The position numbers were made by a program, and so were the translations under genes. From NCBI GenBank assembly GCA_016207405.1, contig JACQPQ010000025.1, positions 1-51,113 on the forward strand: a DNA stretch of 51,113 bases, read 5' to 3'. This DNA is from Gammaproteobacteria bacterium (lineage in GTDB: Bacteria > Pseudomonadota > Gammaproteobacteria > JACQPQ01). This document shows positions 1-8,161 of the stretch, in pieces (the first letter of the stretch is position 1; every line of letters starts with the position of its first letter). Below the pieces are notes generated by a model. The model saw nothing but the letters and a program-made list of their open reading frames with translations, did no database searches and was not told the origin of the DNA.

Positions 1-636
1 TGACCAGGTCGTTTCTATACTTCCCACACATAAAGCGCCCACCATAATAATAGCCATGGGGCCCATTTCTGTTTCAAACATACTGACGAGCCTTTCATTC
101 CTTGCAAAAAGGCGAGGAATTTTTTGTGTGGAAAGTGTGTTGACTGAGAATAGTTTTCCAGGGATGTAAAACATTTCTTGCAGTTTTCCCGAAAGGGGCA
201 TATGAACGCGGTGATAGTCACGAGGAGATAAGTAAAAGGTTAAAAAGTGTCCTTCGCGGAATAAAGGTGCGCGGGGAGGATAGTTTCCAAGAAGCGCCGC
301 CAGTGTAAAAGAATGTCCTTTCGCCTGAAGAAGCGTAAGGTCGCTTATCTTTCCTTGTGAGATCAGCCTACCGGATATGGGAGATAAAAGTGTGCGAGGG
401 GTATATTTTGGTAGAGCTTCTGGAATTAAGCGTCGTGTAAAAAAATCGTTAAACGTTGTGAATTCATTTGGAGTTTTCTTTTCACAGAGACTCATGTCAA
501 CTGCATAGTGGTGCATAAACCACCGAATGAACCTGTTCTTCCACCAGGGCCAGCGAAGATTCGCTAAAAAGCCTACTAGGGAAGAGAGGGCATGGTGGGG
601 AAGACAGTGCTGAAACCAAATAAAAAAATATGACAT
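1..636 (-). CDS. psd: Phosphatidylserine decarboxylase (partial, C-terminus outside window)
   Basis: This enzyme makes phosphatidylethanolamine from phosphatidylserine at the inner membrane, using a pyruvoyl group formed by self-cleavage. The frame is open from the ATG at 636 to the window edge (212 codons). It reads like the E. coli enzyme: VDMSLCEKK and FNDFFTRRL near the N-terminus, then LQAKGHSFTL, the very conserved SPRDYHRVHMP, PGKLFSVN, LFARNERLVSMFET and MVGALCVGSIETTW. The C-terminal part with the LGST self-cleavage site lies beyond position 1, so activity cannot be judged. It lies 21 bp downstream of phhB on the same strand and may be co-transcribed with it and purB. Confidence 0.93.
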   Translation of the reverse strand, partial: MSYFFIWFQHCLPHHALSSLVGFLANLRWPWWKNRFIRWFMHHYAVDMSLCEKKTPNEFTTFNDFFTRRLIPEALPKYTPRTLLSPISGRLISQGKISDLTLLQAKGHSFTLAALLGNYPPRAPLFREGHFLTFYLSPRDYHRVHMPLSGKLQEMFYIPGKLFSVNTLSTQKIPRLFARNERLVSMFETEMGPMAIIMVGALCVGSIETTWS

Positions 637-657
637 GGGTAATCCTTAAAGAAGTGG

Positions 658-993
658 TTAGTGACTAACCACTAAAGCCTCTATTTTGGCCGCCAGAATA
701 AAATCATTTTTGGTAAGCCCTTGAACCGCATGAGTAGAGAGTGCAACTACACAGCGGTTAAAGGTAACCGTCAAGTCAGGATGATGGTTTTCTTGGATAG
801 CTATCCAGGCAACCGCATTTACAAAGGCCATGGTGTGAAAATAATTTTTAAATGGAAACGTGCGTGCGAGCACTTTTCCATTTTGTTCCACTTGCCAACC
901 GGTAACCTCCACAAGTAACTCCTGAACTTGTTCGGGAGTCAAAGGGTGAACCAAACCTTCACAGGCTTGGCATTTTTGTGTTATGAGGGCCAT
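658..993 (-). CDS. phhB: Pterin-4a-carbinolamine dehydratase
   Basis: Small dehydratase (111 aa, the usual family length) that recycles 4a-hydroxytetrahydrobiopterin and is also known in bacteria without phenylalanine hydroxylase. The family signature is clear: an L-x-P-E-Q-V start after a short Cys-containing leader (CQACEG), W-Q-V-E, then ENHHPDLTVTFNRC with the catalytic HHP, and a C-terminal THAVQGLTKNDFILA segment. The start overlaps the 3' end of purB by 13 bp, so it is probably translated from the same message. No phenylalanine hydroxylase gene is visible here, so the physiological substrate is uncertain. Confidence 0.92.
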   Translation of the reverse strand: MALITQKCQACEGLVHPLTPEQVQELLVEVTGWQVEQNGKVLARTFPFKNYFHTMAFVNAVAWIAIQENHHPDLTVTFNRCVVALSTHAVQGLTKNDFILAAKIEALVVSH

Positions 994-2375
994 GATTTAT
1001 ATTTTCCCATCTTAGCTAGTTTCGGAGCATATCCCACATAAGAGCTTGGAGTCAGTGTCTTCAATTGTTTTTTTGCGTCTTTGGGAATAGTCAGAGTATC
1101 GATAAATTGATGCAACATTTTGCGAGTCATCTTTTTCCCCCTTGTAAAAGCTTTGAGTGTTTCATAGGCGTCTGGGATCTTATACCGGCGCATAACCGTT
1201 TGAATGGGTTCTGCCAACACTTCCCAGGAGGATTCTAAATCTTGATTCATAATAGGCGCATTCACCTCAAGTTTATGGAGCCCTTGTAAACACATATCGA
1301 CTGCCAATAGACTGTGCCCAAAGGCCACTCCGATATTGCGTAAACGGGTAGAATCCGTTAAATCACGCTGCCATCTGGAAATGGGTAATGTCCTTGCCAA
1401 ATGTTGGAAAAGTGCATTTGCTATTCCACAATTTCCTTCGGAGTTTTCAAAGGCTATAGGGTTGACCTTATGCGGCATGGTGGATGAGCCCACTTCTTTT
1501 TTCTTAATCTTTTGTTTGAAGTACCCTAAGCTCGTATATCCCCAAAAGTCTCGATTGAGATCAATCAGAATGGTGTTCTGTCGACTTAAGGCATCAAACC
1601 ATTCAGCCATAAAGTCATGGGGTTCAATTTGAGTCGTATAAGGGTTAAAGGTAAAGCCAAAACTTTCTACGAATGTTTGTGAAAGTTCTGGCCAGTTGAT
1701 GTTGGGGTAAGCCACAGACATAGCATTGTAATTCCCAACGGCACCATTCATTTTGCCTAAAATGGGAAGCGCGCTGATTTGTGCCCTCTGACGGTCCAAT
1801 CGCGCAACAAAATTAGCCAGTTCTTTACCGAGCGTAGTTGGGGTCGCTACTTGCCCATGTGTACGAGACACCATAGGCTCCCCAGCAAATTGATAAGCCA
1901 ATTGTTGTAGGTCGCCTATCAGCTGTTCTATTTTGGGAAGGAGCGCATGCGCTCGGATATCCTTCAGCATTAAACCATAAGCCAGGTTGTTAATATCCTC
2001 TGAAGTACACCCAAAATGAATGAAAGAAACTGCTTGTTTTAATTCAGGGTTGTTGCTGGCTAAACATTTCTCTTGCAAATAGTATTCAACGGCTTTGACA
2101 TCATGGTGCGTGGTTTGTTCAATGGCTTTTACGCGCTCGGCTTCTTTTTCATTGAATGTTTGGATAAGACCTTCTAAAATTCCGACTGCCTTTTTGGAAA
2201 AAGGGGAGAGGGGGACGACAAGCGGATGCATGGCAAGCGCTTTTAACCATTCCATTTCAACCCGCAGGCGGTATTGGATGAGCGCATGTTCACTACAAAA
2301 CGACTGCAGATTTTTGACTTTTTCAAAGTATCGTCCATCTAAAGGGGAAAGGAGAGAAAGAGGTGTGATGGTCAT
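981..2375 (-). CDS. purB: Adenylosuccinate lyase
   Basis: Fumarate-releasing lyase acting twice in purine synthesis (SAICAR to AICAR, adenylosuccinate to AMP). At 464 aa it is close to the E. coli enzyme (456 aa). Visible motifs are SPLDGRY at the N-terminus, TTHHDVKAVEYYL, FGCTSEDINNLAY and the signature GSSTMPHKVNPI. The start is supported by the conserved N-terminus (TPLSLLSPLDGRY). No SD precedes the ATG. Instead a perfect TATAAT lies 6 bp upstream, which suggests a leaderless mRNA. It is divergent from pdhA, with only 25 bp between the two starts. Confidence 0.97.
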   Translation of the reverse strand: MTITPLSLLSPLDGRYFEKVKNLQSFCSEHALIQYRLRVEMEWLKALAMHPLVVPLSPFSKKAVGILEGLIQTFNEKEAERVKAIEQTTHHDVKAVEYYLQEKCLASNNPELKQAVSFIHFGCTSEDINNLAYGLMLKDIRAHALLPKIEQLIGDLQQLAYQFAGEPMVSRTHGQVATPTTLGKELANFVARLDRQRAQISALPILGKMNGAVGNYNAMSVAYPNINWPELSQTFVESFGFTFNPYTTQIEPHDFMAEWFDALSRQNTILIDLNRDFWGYTSLGYFKQKIKKKEVGSSTMPHKVNPIAFENSEGNCGIANALFQHLARTLPISRWQRDLTDSTRLRNIGVAFGHSLLAVDMCLQGLHKLEVNAPIMNQDLESSWEVLAEPIQTVMRRYKIPDAYETLKAFTRGKKMTRKMLHQFIDTLTIPKDAKKQLKTLTPSSYVGYAPKLAKMGKYKSWPS

Positions 2376-2381
2376 CGTTCG

Positions 2382-2410
2382 ATTATAAGGAGAAAAACTC
2401 TTGCAACCAA
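2382..2410 (-). promoter_or_regulatory. Candidate sigma70 promoter of purB (leaderless)
   Basis: Read on the minus strand, TTGGTT (2410-2405), a 17-bp spacer and a perfect TATAAT (2387-2382) end 6 bp before the purB ATG. A start site at the usual distance from the -10 box falls on or next to the A of the ATG. The promoter lies over the SD and first codons of the divergent pdhA, so the two genes could interfere with each other. The -35 match is only 3 of 6; the -10 box is the strong evidence. Confidence 0.5.
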
Positions 2411-3471
2411 TAGCCCACTTCGAGATCTATTCCCATCAGTTCTTAAATAGCGCGGGAGACTTAACTTTACCCTTGCCGCCTCCTTTTCACTCGCCGCGAG
2501 ATTTATTAAAACCCTATCAGCACATGCTTCGCATTCGAGCTTTTGATAGCAAGGCGGTAGCGCTTCAGCGAACCGGACAAATCGGGACGTTTCCTTCTTC
2601 AGAGGGGGAGGAAGCCTCTATGGCAGGCATCGCATTCGCGATGCAGGCGGAGGACGTGTTTCTCCCTTCTTATCGAGAGCATGGGGTATTATTTGCGCGG
2701 GGCGTTTCGATGGAGGAGGTTCTACTTTACTGGGGGGGGGATGAACGAGGCAGTAATTATGCCAATGCCCGCCAAGACTTTCCTATTGCAGTTCCCATTG
2801 CAACACAAGTTTTGCATGCAGTAGGCGTTGCGACGGCTTTCAAACTCAAAGGGGAGAAAAAAGTAGCGGTAACAACCTGTGGGGATGGGGGCTCTTCGCG
2901 GGCTGATTTTAATGAGGGGTTAAATTTTGCAGGGGTATGGCAGATCCCACTCGTTGTTGTAGTGGTTAATAATCAATGGGCCATTTCGGTTCCTCGTTCT
3001 TCTCAGTCCAAAGCAGCCACCTTCGCACAAAAAGCCATTGCAGCGGGAATGGAAGGGATCCAAGTGGATGGGAATGATCTGATTGCTATGACGCATGTGT
3101 GCCGCCAAGCGGTTGATAAAGCAAGGACCGGCGCCGGCCCCACTTTAATTGAAGCGGTGACTTATCGAATGGCTCCCCACACGACGGCAGATGATGCGAG
3201 TCGCTATCGAGGACAAGAGGAAGTGAACTCCGCAAAAGCTCTTGATCCCATCCTAAGACTTAAAACGTTTTTAATGCGTGAAAAAGTATGGAGCCTTGAT
3301 GAAGAGGAAGCGTTTAAACAAAAGCTTCAAGAAGAAGTGAATGAAGCGGCAAAAGCGTATCAAGCGATGTCTCCTCAACCCATTGAATCTATTTTTGATT
3401 ATTTGTATGCAAAACTGCCTCGCGCACTAGAAGAGCAAAAAGCACAAGCGGTAGAAAGGAGCGAGTTATGA
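2401..3471 (+). CDS. pdhA: 2-Oxoacid (pyruvate) dehydrogenase E1 component, alpha subunit
   Basis: ThDP-dependent decarboxylase subunit of a pyruvate or branched-chain 2-oxoacid dehydrogenase complex. The 356-aa protein has the alpha-subunit ThDP/Mg motif from GDGGSS (residue 161) to VVNN (191). It also has RTGQIGTFPSSEGEEA, PSYREHGVL and the phosphorylation-loop-like region around YRMAPHTTADDASRYR. Translation starts at TTG: AAGGAG at 2387-2392 is 8 bp upstream and no ATG fits. The stop overlaps pdhB by 4 bp (ATGA). Gammaproteobacteria more often use a single-chain AceE; the alpha/beta type is known in Coxiella and Legionella. Substrate (pyruvate versus branched-chain keto acids) cannot be fixed from sequence alone. 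Confidence 0.93.
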   Translation: MQPIAHFEIYSHQFLNSAGDLTLPLPPPFHSPRDLLKPYQHMLRIRAFDSKAVALQRTGQIGTFPSSEGEEASMAGIAFAMQAEDVFLPSYREHGVLFARGVSMEEVLLYWGGDERGSNYANARQDFPIAVPIATQVLHAVGVATAFKLKGEKKVAVTTCGDGGSSRADFNEGLNFAGVWQIPLVVVVVNNQWAISVPRSSQSKAATFAQKAIAAGMEGIQVDGNDLIAMTHVCRQAVDKARTGAGPTLIEAVTYRMAPHTTADDASRYRGQEEVNSAKALDPILRLKTFLMREKVWSLDEEEAFKQKLQEEVNEAAKAYQAMSPQPIESIFDYLYAKLPRALEEQKAQAVERSEL

Positions 3472-4448
3472 CGATGATAACTATTGTAGAAGCCGTTAAT
3501 CGTGCGCTCGCTTATGAACTAGAAGCCGATCCTTCGGTCGTGTTGCTTGGGGAGGATATTGGTGTAAATGGGGGCGTCTTTCGAGCAACAGATGGCTTAC
3601 AGGCGCAATTTGGAAAAACAAGAGTAATAGATACCCCTTTGGCTGAAATTGCGATCTCGGGTGTTTCGGTAGGCTTGGCAACTCAAGGGCTAAAACCGGT
3701 TTCAGAAATTCAGTTTATGGGGTTTATTTATGCCACCATGGAACAGCTTATTAGCCATGCGGCTCGCATGCGTAACCGGACACGAGGGCGCTTGACGTGT
3801 CCGATGGTGGTGCGTGCCCCTTATGGGGCGGGCATTCATGCGCCCGAGCACCACTCTGAAAGCACAGAGGCTTTGTTTGTACATATTCCGGGATTAAAAG
3901 TTGTGATCCCTTCTACACCTCGTCGAACATATGGGCTGCTTTTGGCTGCCATTCGAGATCCCGATCCCGTCATATTTTTGGAACCCGAACGGATCTACCG
4001 CCTTATCAAGCAAGATGTGGAAGAAGACGGCGTAGCATTGCCGCTTGAAAAATGTTTTATAGAAAGAGAAGGATCTGATCTCACTTTAATCAGCTGGGGG
4101 GCTTCCATGCATGAAGCGCGGCAAGCGGTTGCATCGCTTGAAGCAAAGGGTGTTGGGGTTGACCTGATTGATGTGGCGACTTTAAGCCCCCTAGACAGTG
4201 AAACGATCCTCGCTTCTGTTGAAAAAACAGGTCGATGTTTGATTGTGCATGAAGCGCCCAAGACGGGTGGAATGGGTGCGGAAATTGCAGCGAGGATCTG
4301 TGAGAAGGCGCTTTTATCGCTTAAAGCACCAGTCAAACGAGTGACAGGATATGACATCATTGTTCCACTTTACAAATTAGAAAAGCATTATTTACCGAGC
4401 GTAAAGGTTATTCTTCAAGCCGCACAAGAAATTTTGGAGTTTGCATGA
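3468..4448 (+). CDS. pdhB: 2-Oxoacid (pyruvate) dehydrogenase E1 component, beta subunit
   Basis: Partner of PdhA in the E1 heterotetramer. The 326-aa length is normal. Typical beta-subunit motifs are LGEDIGVNGGVFRATDGL, the TPLAEIAISGVSVGLA segment, EIQFMGF, AHPAARMRNR-like HAARMRNRTRGR, the GAGIHAPEHHSESTEALF loop and the C-terminal transketolase domain with DLIDVATLSPLD and VHEAPKTGGMGAEIA. The ATG sits in an ATGA overlap with pdhA, with AGGAG at 3457-3461, so the subunits are translationally coupled. Confidence 0.94.
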   Translation: MTMITIVEAVNRALAYELEADPSVVLLGEDIGVNGGVFRATDGLQAQFGKTRVIDTPLAEIAISGVSVGLATQGLKPVSEIQFMGFIYATMEQLISHAARMRNRTRGRLTCPMVVRAPYGAGIHAPEHHSESTEALFVHIPGLKVVIPSTPRRTYGLLLAAIRDPDPVIFLEPERIYRLIKQDVEEDGVALPLEKCFIEREGSDLTLISWGASMHEARQAVASLEAKGVGVDLIDVATLSPLDSETILASVEKTGRCLIVHEAPKTGGMGAEIAARICEKALLSLKAPVKRVTGYDIIVPLYKLEKHYLPSVKVILQAAQEILEFA

Positions 4449-4469
4449 TTTTAGGGTGAGTAGATTTTA

Positions 4470-4504
4470 GGGTGGACTTGCGCGAGCGCAGCAAGCAGTC
4501 CACC
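4470..4504. repeat. GTGGAC-type REP-like palindrome
   Basis: GGGTGGAC at the left pairs with GTCCACC at the right around a GC-rich centre (GCGCGAGCGCAGC). It lies between pdhB and pdhC. It is the first of the family seen also at 22757, 22949, 31390, 31438, 39423 and 40364. Confidence 0.8.
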
Positions 4505-4509
4505 ATAAT

Positions 4510-4529
4510 GTAGGGTGCGCTTGCGCACC
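4510..4529. repeat. GTGCGC-type REP-like palindrome with GTAG head
   Basis: GTAG at 4510-4513 is followed by GGTGCGC, a TT loop and GCGCACC, a perfect 7-bp stem. A related but less perfect copy lies at 22733-22748, again next to a GTGGAC element, so the two stem types tend to travel as neighbours. Confidence 0.7.
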
Positions 4530-4551
4530 GCTTTTTTAACGGGATGAAGGC

Positions 4552-5727
4552 ATGATTAAAACATTTCATTTACCAGATTTAGGGGAAGGCTTAGCCGAAG
4601 CGGAAATCCTTCGCTGGAAAGTCAGCATTGGGGAAGTCGTCAAAGTCGACCAACCCATGTTAGAGGTTGAAAATGCAAAAGCCGTAATGGAGGTACCTGC
4701 TCCTTTTTCAGGGAAAATCCTTAAGTTTTATGCAAAGCCAGGGGACACGGTAGAAACCCACAAACCTTTGGTAGACATCGAAACCGAAGAAGCTGAAGAG
4801 GAAAAGCTCATGACTGTCATGCCAGCGGCCTCTGGCATCCAGCCTAAAAAAGATGCCGGGAGTGTGGTGGGATCGGTTTTAGAAGGTACCGAAATTATTC
4901 ATGAAAGGGTAGGGCAGGATAAGGGCAAGGATACACCCCGAAAAAATATTAAGGCGACCCCTGCGGTTCGGGCCCTTGCTCAAAAAATGGGTGTGGATTT
5001 AACGCTTGTCTTGCCTTCTGGACGTGATGGACACATCACGCCAGCGGATGTAGAACAGTTTTCTAAGCAACTGGGCGCGTCAGGAGACTGGGAAGAGGTG
5101 CCGCTTAAAGGGTCGCGTCGAACGATGGCTTTAGCTATGGCGGCTGCCCATGCAGAAGTGGTTCCTGCCTCACTGGTTGAAGATGCTGATATAGAAGCAT
5201 GGCCCTCAGATCAGATACCTATGCTTCGCCTTATTTCCGCTATGATTGTTGCTTGCAAAGTGTGCCCTGCTTTAAATGCTTGGTACGATAGCAAAACCCT
5301 CTCTCGAAAAATATTCAAGACGGTAAACCTTGGGATTGCGATGGATTTAGGAGAGGAAGGTCTTTTTGTTCCCGTTCTTCATCATGTGGACCGCTTAAAG
5401 GGGGATGCCTTAAAAAAGGCATATGAACAACTGAAAATCGATATGAAGGCAAGGACTTTGCCGTCTGAATCATTACGAGGGTATACGATTGTCTTATCCA
5501 ATTTTGGATCGATCTCTGGGCGATATGCTTCTCCGGTTGTCTTACCGCCAACCGTAGCTATTTTAGCGGCGGGGAGGGTACGCCAAGAGGGGGTGTCCGA
5601 AAGGGACGGGATCGCTATCCATCGCATTCTGCCTTTATCTTTAACCTTTGACCATCGCGCAGTCACGGGGGGGGAAGCCGCTCGCTTTTTGGCAGCAGTG
5701 TGTGTGGAATTGGGAAAGACCCGTTAG
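4552..5727 (+). CDS. pdhC: 2-Oxoacid dehydrogenase E2 component (dihydrolipoyl acyltransferase)
   Basis: Core acyltransferase of the complex, 391 aa. One lipoyl domain spans about 1-77 with the modified lysine at K43 in ENAKAVMEVPAP. A peripheral-subunit-binding domain lies at about 134-170 (ATPAVRALAQKMG to GRDGHITPADV), and a catalytic domain from about 180 to the end. The active-site motif reads DHRAVTGG: the catalytic His is present (H368), but Thr occupies the Asp position of the classic HxxxDG. I recall this VTGG variant from related E2 proteins, so loss of function is not implied. It is separated from pdhB by 103 bp with two palindromes. No E3 (lpd) gene is in the window. Confidence 0.92.
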   Translation: MIKTFHLPDLGEGLAEAEILRWKVSIGEVVKVDQPMLEVENAKAVMEVPAPFSGKILKFYAKPGDTVETHKPLVDIETEEAEEEKLMTVMPAASGIQPKKDAGSVVGSVLEGTEIIHERVGQDKGKDTPRKNIKATPAVRALAQKMGVDLTLVLPSGRDGHITPADVEQFSKQLGASGDWEEVPLKGSRRTMALAMAAAHAEVVPASLVEDADIEAWPSDQIPMLRLISAMIVACKVCPALNAWYDSKTLSRKIFKTVNLGIAMDLGEEGLFVPVLHHVDRLKGDALKKAYEQLKIDMKARTLPSESLRGYTIVLSNFGSISGRYASPVVLPPTVAILAAGRVRQEGVSERDGIAIHRILPLSLTFDHRAVTGGEAARFLAAVCVELGKTR

Positions 5728-5796
5728 ATTTAATTTGAGCCAAACAGAACCTTTCACGTAATCCCTGCAAGAGTTACATTTCTAATTGGATGGCTC

Positions 5797-5852
5797 GCAC
5801 TTATCCACAATCGCTGGACCTTTTTAAGGGTCCTGCTCATATGGATAAGTGC
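5797..5852. repeat. Nested inverted repeat downstream of pdhC
   Basis: A perfect 11-bp inverted repeat, GCACTTATCCA (5797-5807) and TGGATAAGTGC (5842-5852), encloses a second hairpin GGACC/GGTCC (5816-5833). No T-run follows, so it is not a classic intrinsic terminator. It could be a repeat element or RNA structure. The surrounding stretch 5728-5922 holds no gene I can recognise. Confidence 0.6.
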
Positions 5853-5922
5853 TCGCTTTAAAGTACTGGGCTTACCCACTTATAATTCAAAAGAGGCGTG
5901 GGCAGAATGTCACCGGAAAGAA

Positions 5923-6192
5923 TTGCGCAAAAATTGGCAAAATCTTAAAGATGTACTTTTTAACGATAAGAGCCGTGGAATTGTTGATCTAGAACTTGTC
6001 GTCAGAAAAGATCACCGTCCAATCATTAAAGAGCTTATAGATTTGAAAAAGTTTAGAGATTTCCGTGTTGATATGGATACAGTAGTATGGAATAACGGGT
6101 TTGATTTAGCCCCTGAATTTTTATATTCCCATCTTCAAAAGCCTAAACACTTGCAAAAAAAGAAAAAAACAAGGACACGAATAGCAAAATAG
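5923..6192 (+). CDS. DUF2442 family protein (5' end uncertain, possibly truncated)
   Basis: Small protein (89 aa from the TTG at 5923) matching the DUF2442 fold: a strand ending in SRGIVDLE, then ELIDLKKFRDFRVDMDTVVWNNGFDLAPEFLY, with the usual VVW-x-NG-x-DLAPE box, and a Lys-rich tail. The usual N-terminal strand pair is poorly recognisable, and the frame stays open upstream to 5734 without an ATG. The 5' end may therefore be eroded. Members often sit beside DUF4160 genes in toxin-antitoxin-like pairs, but no partner is visible. It lies in a decayed accessory patch. Confidence 0.55.
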   Translation: MRKNWQNLKDVLFNDKSRGIVDLELVVRKDHRPIIKELIDLKKFRDFRVDMDTVVWNNGFDLAPEFLYSHLQKPKHLQKKKKTRTRIAK

Positions 6193-6214
6193 GGGGTCAG
6201 GTCTTGTCTTTTTT

Positions 6215-6247
6215 TTCTCGTTCCCACGCTCTGCGTGGGAACGAGAA
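6215..6247. repeat. CGTTCCCACGC palindrome, perfect 15-bp stem
   Basis: TTCTCGTTCCCACGC, a TCT loop, then its exact complement ending in CGAGAA. Other copies of the same core lie at 28180, 29974 and 30018. To its right (6248-6290) are two degenerate copies of its right arm (GTGTGGAAATGAGAAA and GCGTGGAAACAAGAAA), so it sits in a small decayed array. Confidence 0.85.
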
Positions 6248-6325
6248 ACGTGTGGAAATGAGAAAACAAAAGCGTGGAAACAAGAAAACTTGCCCAAAAC
6301 ATACCCTAAGTTCTACAATTAAGAC

Positions 6326-6538
6326 ATGTCAATTTCAGAACTTATTTTTCAACAAACCAAACAACTCCCTCCTGAAGCCCAGGGAGAGGTGCTGGATTTC
6401 GTGATTTTCCTGAAGAAGAAAAATTAGCAAGAATCTGAAGAAGTAGAATGGAGTAAGCTCTCTGTGACCTTTGCTTTAAAAGGCATGGAAGATGAAATAT
6501 TTCCTTACTCGTTCAAAGATGTGAAGGAAAAGTTTTAA
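6326..6538 (+). pseudogene. DUF2281-type antitoxin, interrupted by an in-frame TAG
   Basis: Reading from the ATG at 6326 gives SISELIFQQTKQLPPEAQGE and VLDFVIFLKKKN, then TAG at 6425-6427. The same frame continues with VEWSKLSVTFALKGMEDEIF and SFKDVKEKF to TAA at 6536. The two halves together match a complete DUF2281 antitoxin (LPPEAQGEVLDFV, EWSKLS, GMEDE, DVKE). The amber codon most likely inactivates it, unless a suppressor tRNA exists. Its stop overlaps the start of the toxin remnant (TAATG). Confidence 0.75.
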
Positions 6539-6684
6539 TGGGTAAAAAACCAGGCCAAGTCGTTTTGTTTTCCTTCCCTAAAACCAATTTGAAATCAGGG
6601 AAGTTACGACCAGCATTATTAATTGAAAAGCTGCCAGGTCCTCATGATGACTGGTTAATCTGTATGATAACTTCTCGTTTCTAA
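6538..6684 (+). pseudogene. PemK/MazF-like toxin, truncated after 48 residues
   Basis: The frame starts in a TAATG overlap with the antitoxin remnant and reads MGKKPGQVVLFSFPKTNLKS, GKLRPALLIEKLPG and DDWLICMITSRF, then stops. This is the N-terminal half of a PemK/MazF-type endoribonuclease (GQVVLFSFP, SGKLRPALLI, DDWLICMI). The C-terminal half of the fold, about 60 residues, is missing, and the next gene starts 14 bp later. Together with the interrupted antitoxin this is a dead toxin-antitoxin locus. Confidence 0.75.
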
Positions 6685-6698
6685 GCGTATCCATTTAC

Positions 6699-7952
6699 AT
6701 GCATCCATCCAGTATTGAGATTATTGGCGTCGGTTTATTTACCATTGCGGTCATTCATACTTTTTCGACTAAATTATTCGAGCACCTTGCACACATGCGC
6801 CCGCGACATGCTGGAATGTTTCACCTGTTGGGTGAAGTAGAAGTAGTTTTTGGCTTCTGGGCTATGGTATTGATTTTCTTGATGATGGGGATAAGTGGGA
6901 AACAAGCTACCCTATACTATCTGGATAGCCAAAATTTCACAGAGCCCTTGTTCGTGTTTGCAATTATGGTCGTTGCAGGCAGTAAACCCATCCTAGAATT
7001 GTCTCTGCTGTTTGTGCGAAGTATTGCACGGCTTATTCCACTGCCAGGTGGGTGTCGTTTTTACTTTGCGACCCTCTGTTTTATTCCACTTCTCGGTTCT
7101 TTTATTACAGAGCCTGCGGCCATGACCTTGGGCGCATTGATTCTACGTGACCACTATTACACTCAATCACTGTCGACAAGGCTTAAGTACATTACTTTGG
7201 GCGTCTTGTTTGTGAATGTCTCTATTGGCGGTACCCTAACACCCTTTGCTGCACCCCCTGTGTTAATGGTGGCCCATAAATGGGGGTGGGATCTCGGATT
7301 TATGTTCACAACTTTTGGTTGGAGAACCATACTCGCTGTGATGATGAATGCGCTTTTGGCTACCTGGGTGTTTCAGCGTGAATTTCTGGGCCCCAAAGAC
7401 AACGGACCAGTCGAGCACACATCGGTTCCCTTTACCATTATGATGGTGCATCTCTTATTTCTCATTGGGATAGTAATTTTTTCACATCACCCTGTTTTCT
7501 TTATAGGTCTTTTACTATTTTTTCTAGGATTTGCACAGGCTTATCCGCATTATCAAAGTCGGCTCATCTTACGTGAAGGACTGCTCGTGGCTTTCTTCTT
7601 GGCAGGGCTTGTTGTCTTAGGTGGGCAACAGAAGTGGTGGTTGCAAGAAGTGCTTTCTGGCATGAATGTCAATACGGTCTATTTTGGGGCTACCCTACTG
7701 ACTGCCATTACTGATAACGCGTTGCTAACCTATTTGGGTTCGTTGGTGGAAGGATTAAGTGCAGATTTTAAATATGCATTGGTCTCTGGGGCTGTAACAG
7801 GAGGGGGCCTCACCATCATTGCCAATGCACCTAATCCTGCAGGGTTTTCTATTTTACGAGGTCGATTTAACGAAGGGACGATCAATCCTATTGGTCTTTT
7901 GCTCGCAGCGCTTCTACCGACTGCTATTGCTATGCTGGCTTTTAGAATTTAG
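6699..7952 (+). CDS. Putative Na+/H+ antiporter (inner membrane)
   Basis: Polytopic membrane protein of 417 aa with about ten hydrophobic segments. It resembles the 'putative Na+/H+ antiporter' family found in Coxiella, Legionella and Chlamydia. Conserved-looking loops are HAGMFHLLGEVEVVFGFWA, GSFITEPAAMTLGALIL, NVSIGGTLTPFAAPPVL, TAITDNALLTYLGSL and NAPNPAGFSIL. The TEPAAMT and TDNALLTY segments resemble the half-helix ion-site loops of the IT/NhaD superfamily. It stands alone between the toxin-antitoxin remnant and convergent hisC, so context adds little. Transport substrate is inferred from family only. Confidence 0.75.
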   Translation: MHPSSIEIIGVGLFTIAVIHTFSTKLFEHLAHMRPRHAGMFHLLGEVEVVFGFWAMVLIFLMMGISGKQATLYYLDSQNFTEPLFVFAIMVVAGSKPILELSLLFVRSIARLIPLPGGCRFYFATLCFIPLLGSFITEPAAMTLGALILRDHYYTQSLSTRLKYITLGVLFVNVSIGGTLTPFAAPPVLMVAHKWGWDLGFMFTTFGWRTILAVMMNALLATWVFQREFLGPKDNGPVEHTSVPFTIMMVHLLFLIGIVIFSHHPVFFIGLLLFFLGFAQAYPHYQSRLILREGLLVAFFLAGLVVLGGQQKWWLQEVLSGMNVNTVYFGATLLTAITDNALLTYLGSLVEGLSADFKYALVSGAVTGGGLTIIANAPNPAGFSILRGRFNEGTINPIGLLLAALLPTAIAMLAFRI

Positions 7953-8161
7953 GCTTTTAGCAATAAAACTCTATGTATATGACAAAAATTTTGGTCATTC
8001 GCTCTTTTGACCATTCATTCTTTAATGGGTGCTAAATAGATACAAAATCAATTCATTAAAACCTCAAATTATGCCCGCGCGCAGTATATATGAGCTAAAG
8101 TATTGTGATAATTTTAATACAACCGGAGACAGCCCTGGGGGGGAGCAGTTACCATATTTCC

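Noticed and set aside
7993-8012. GGTCA/TGACC hairpin after the antiporter gene as terminator
   Set aside because: Only a 5-bp stem without a following T-run; no support for termination.
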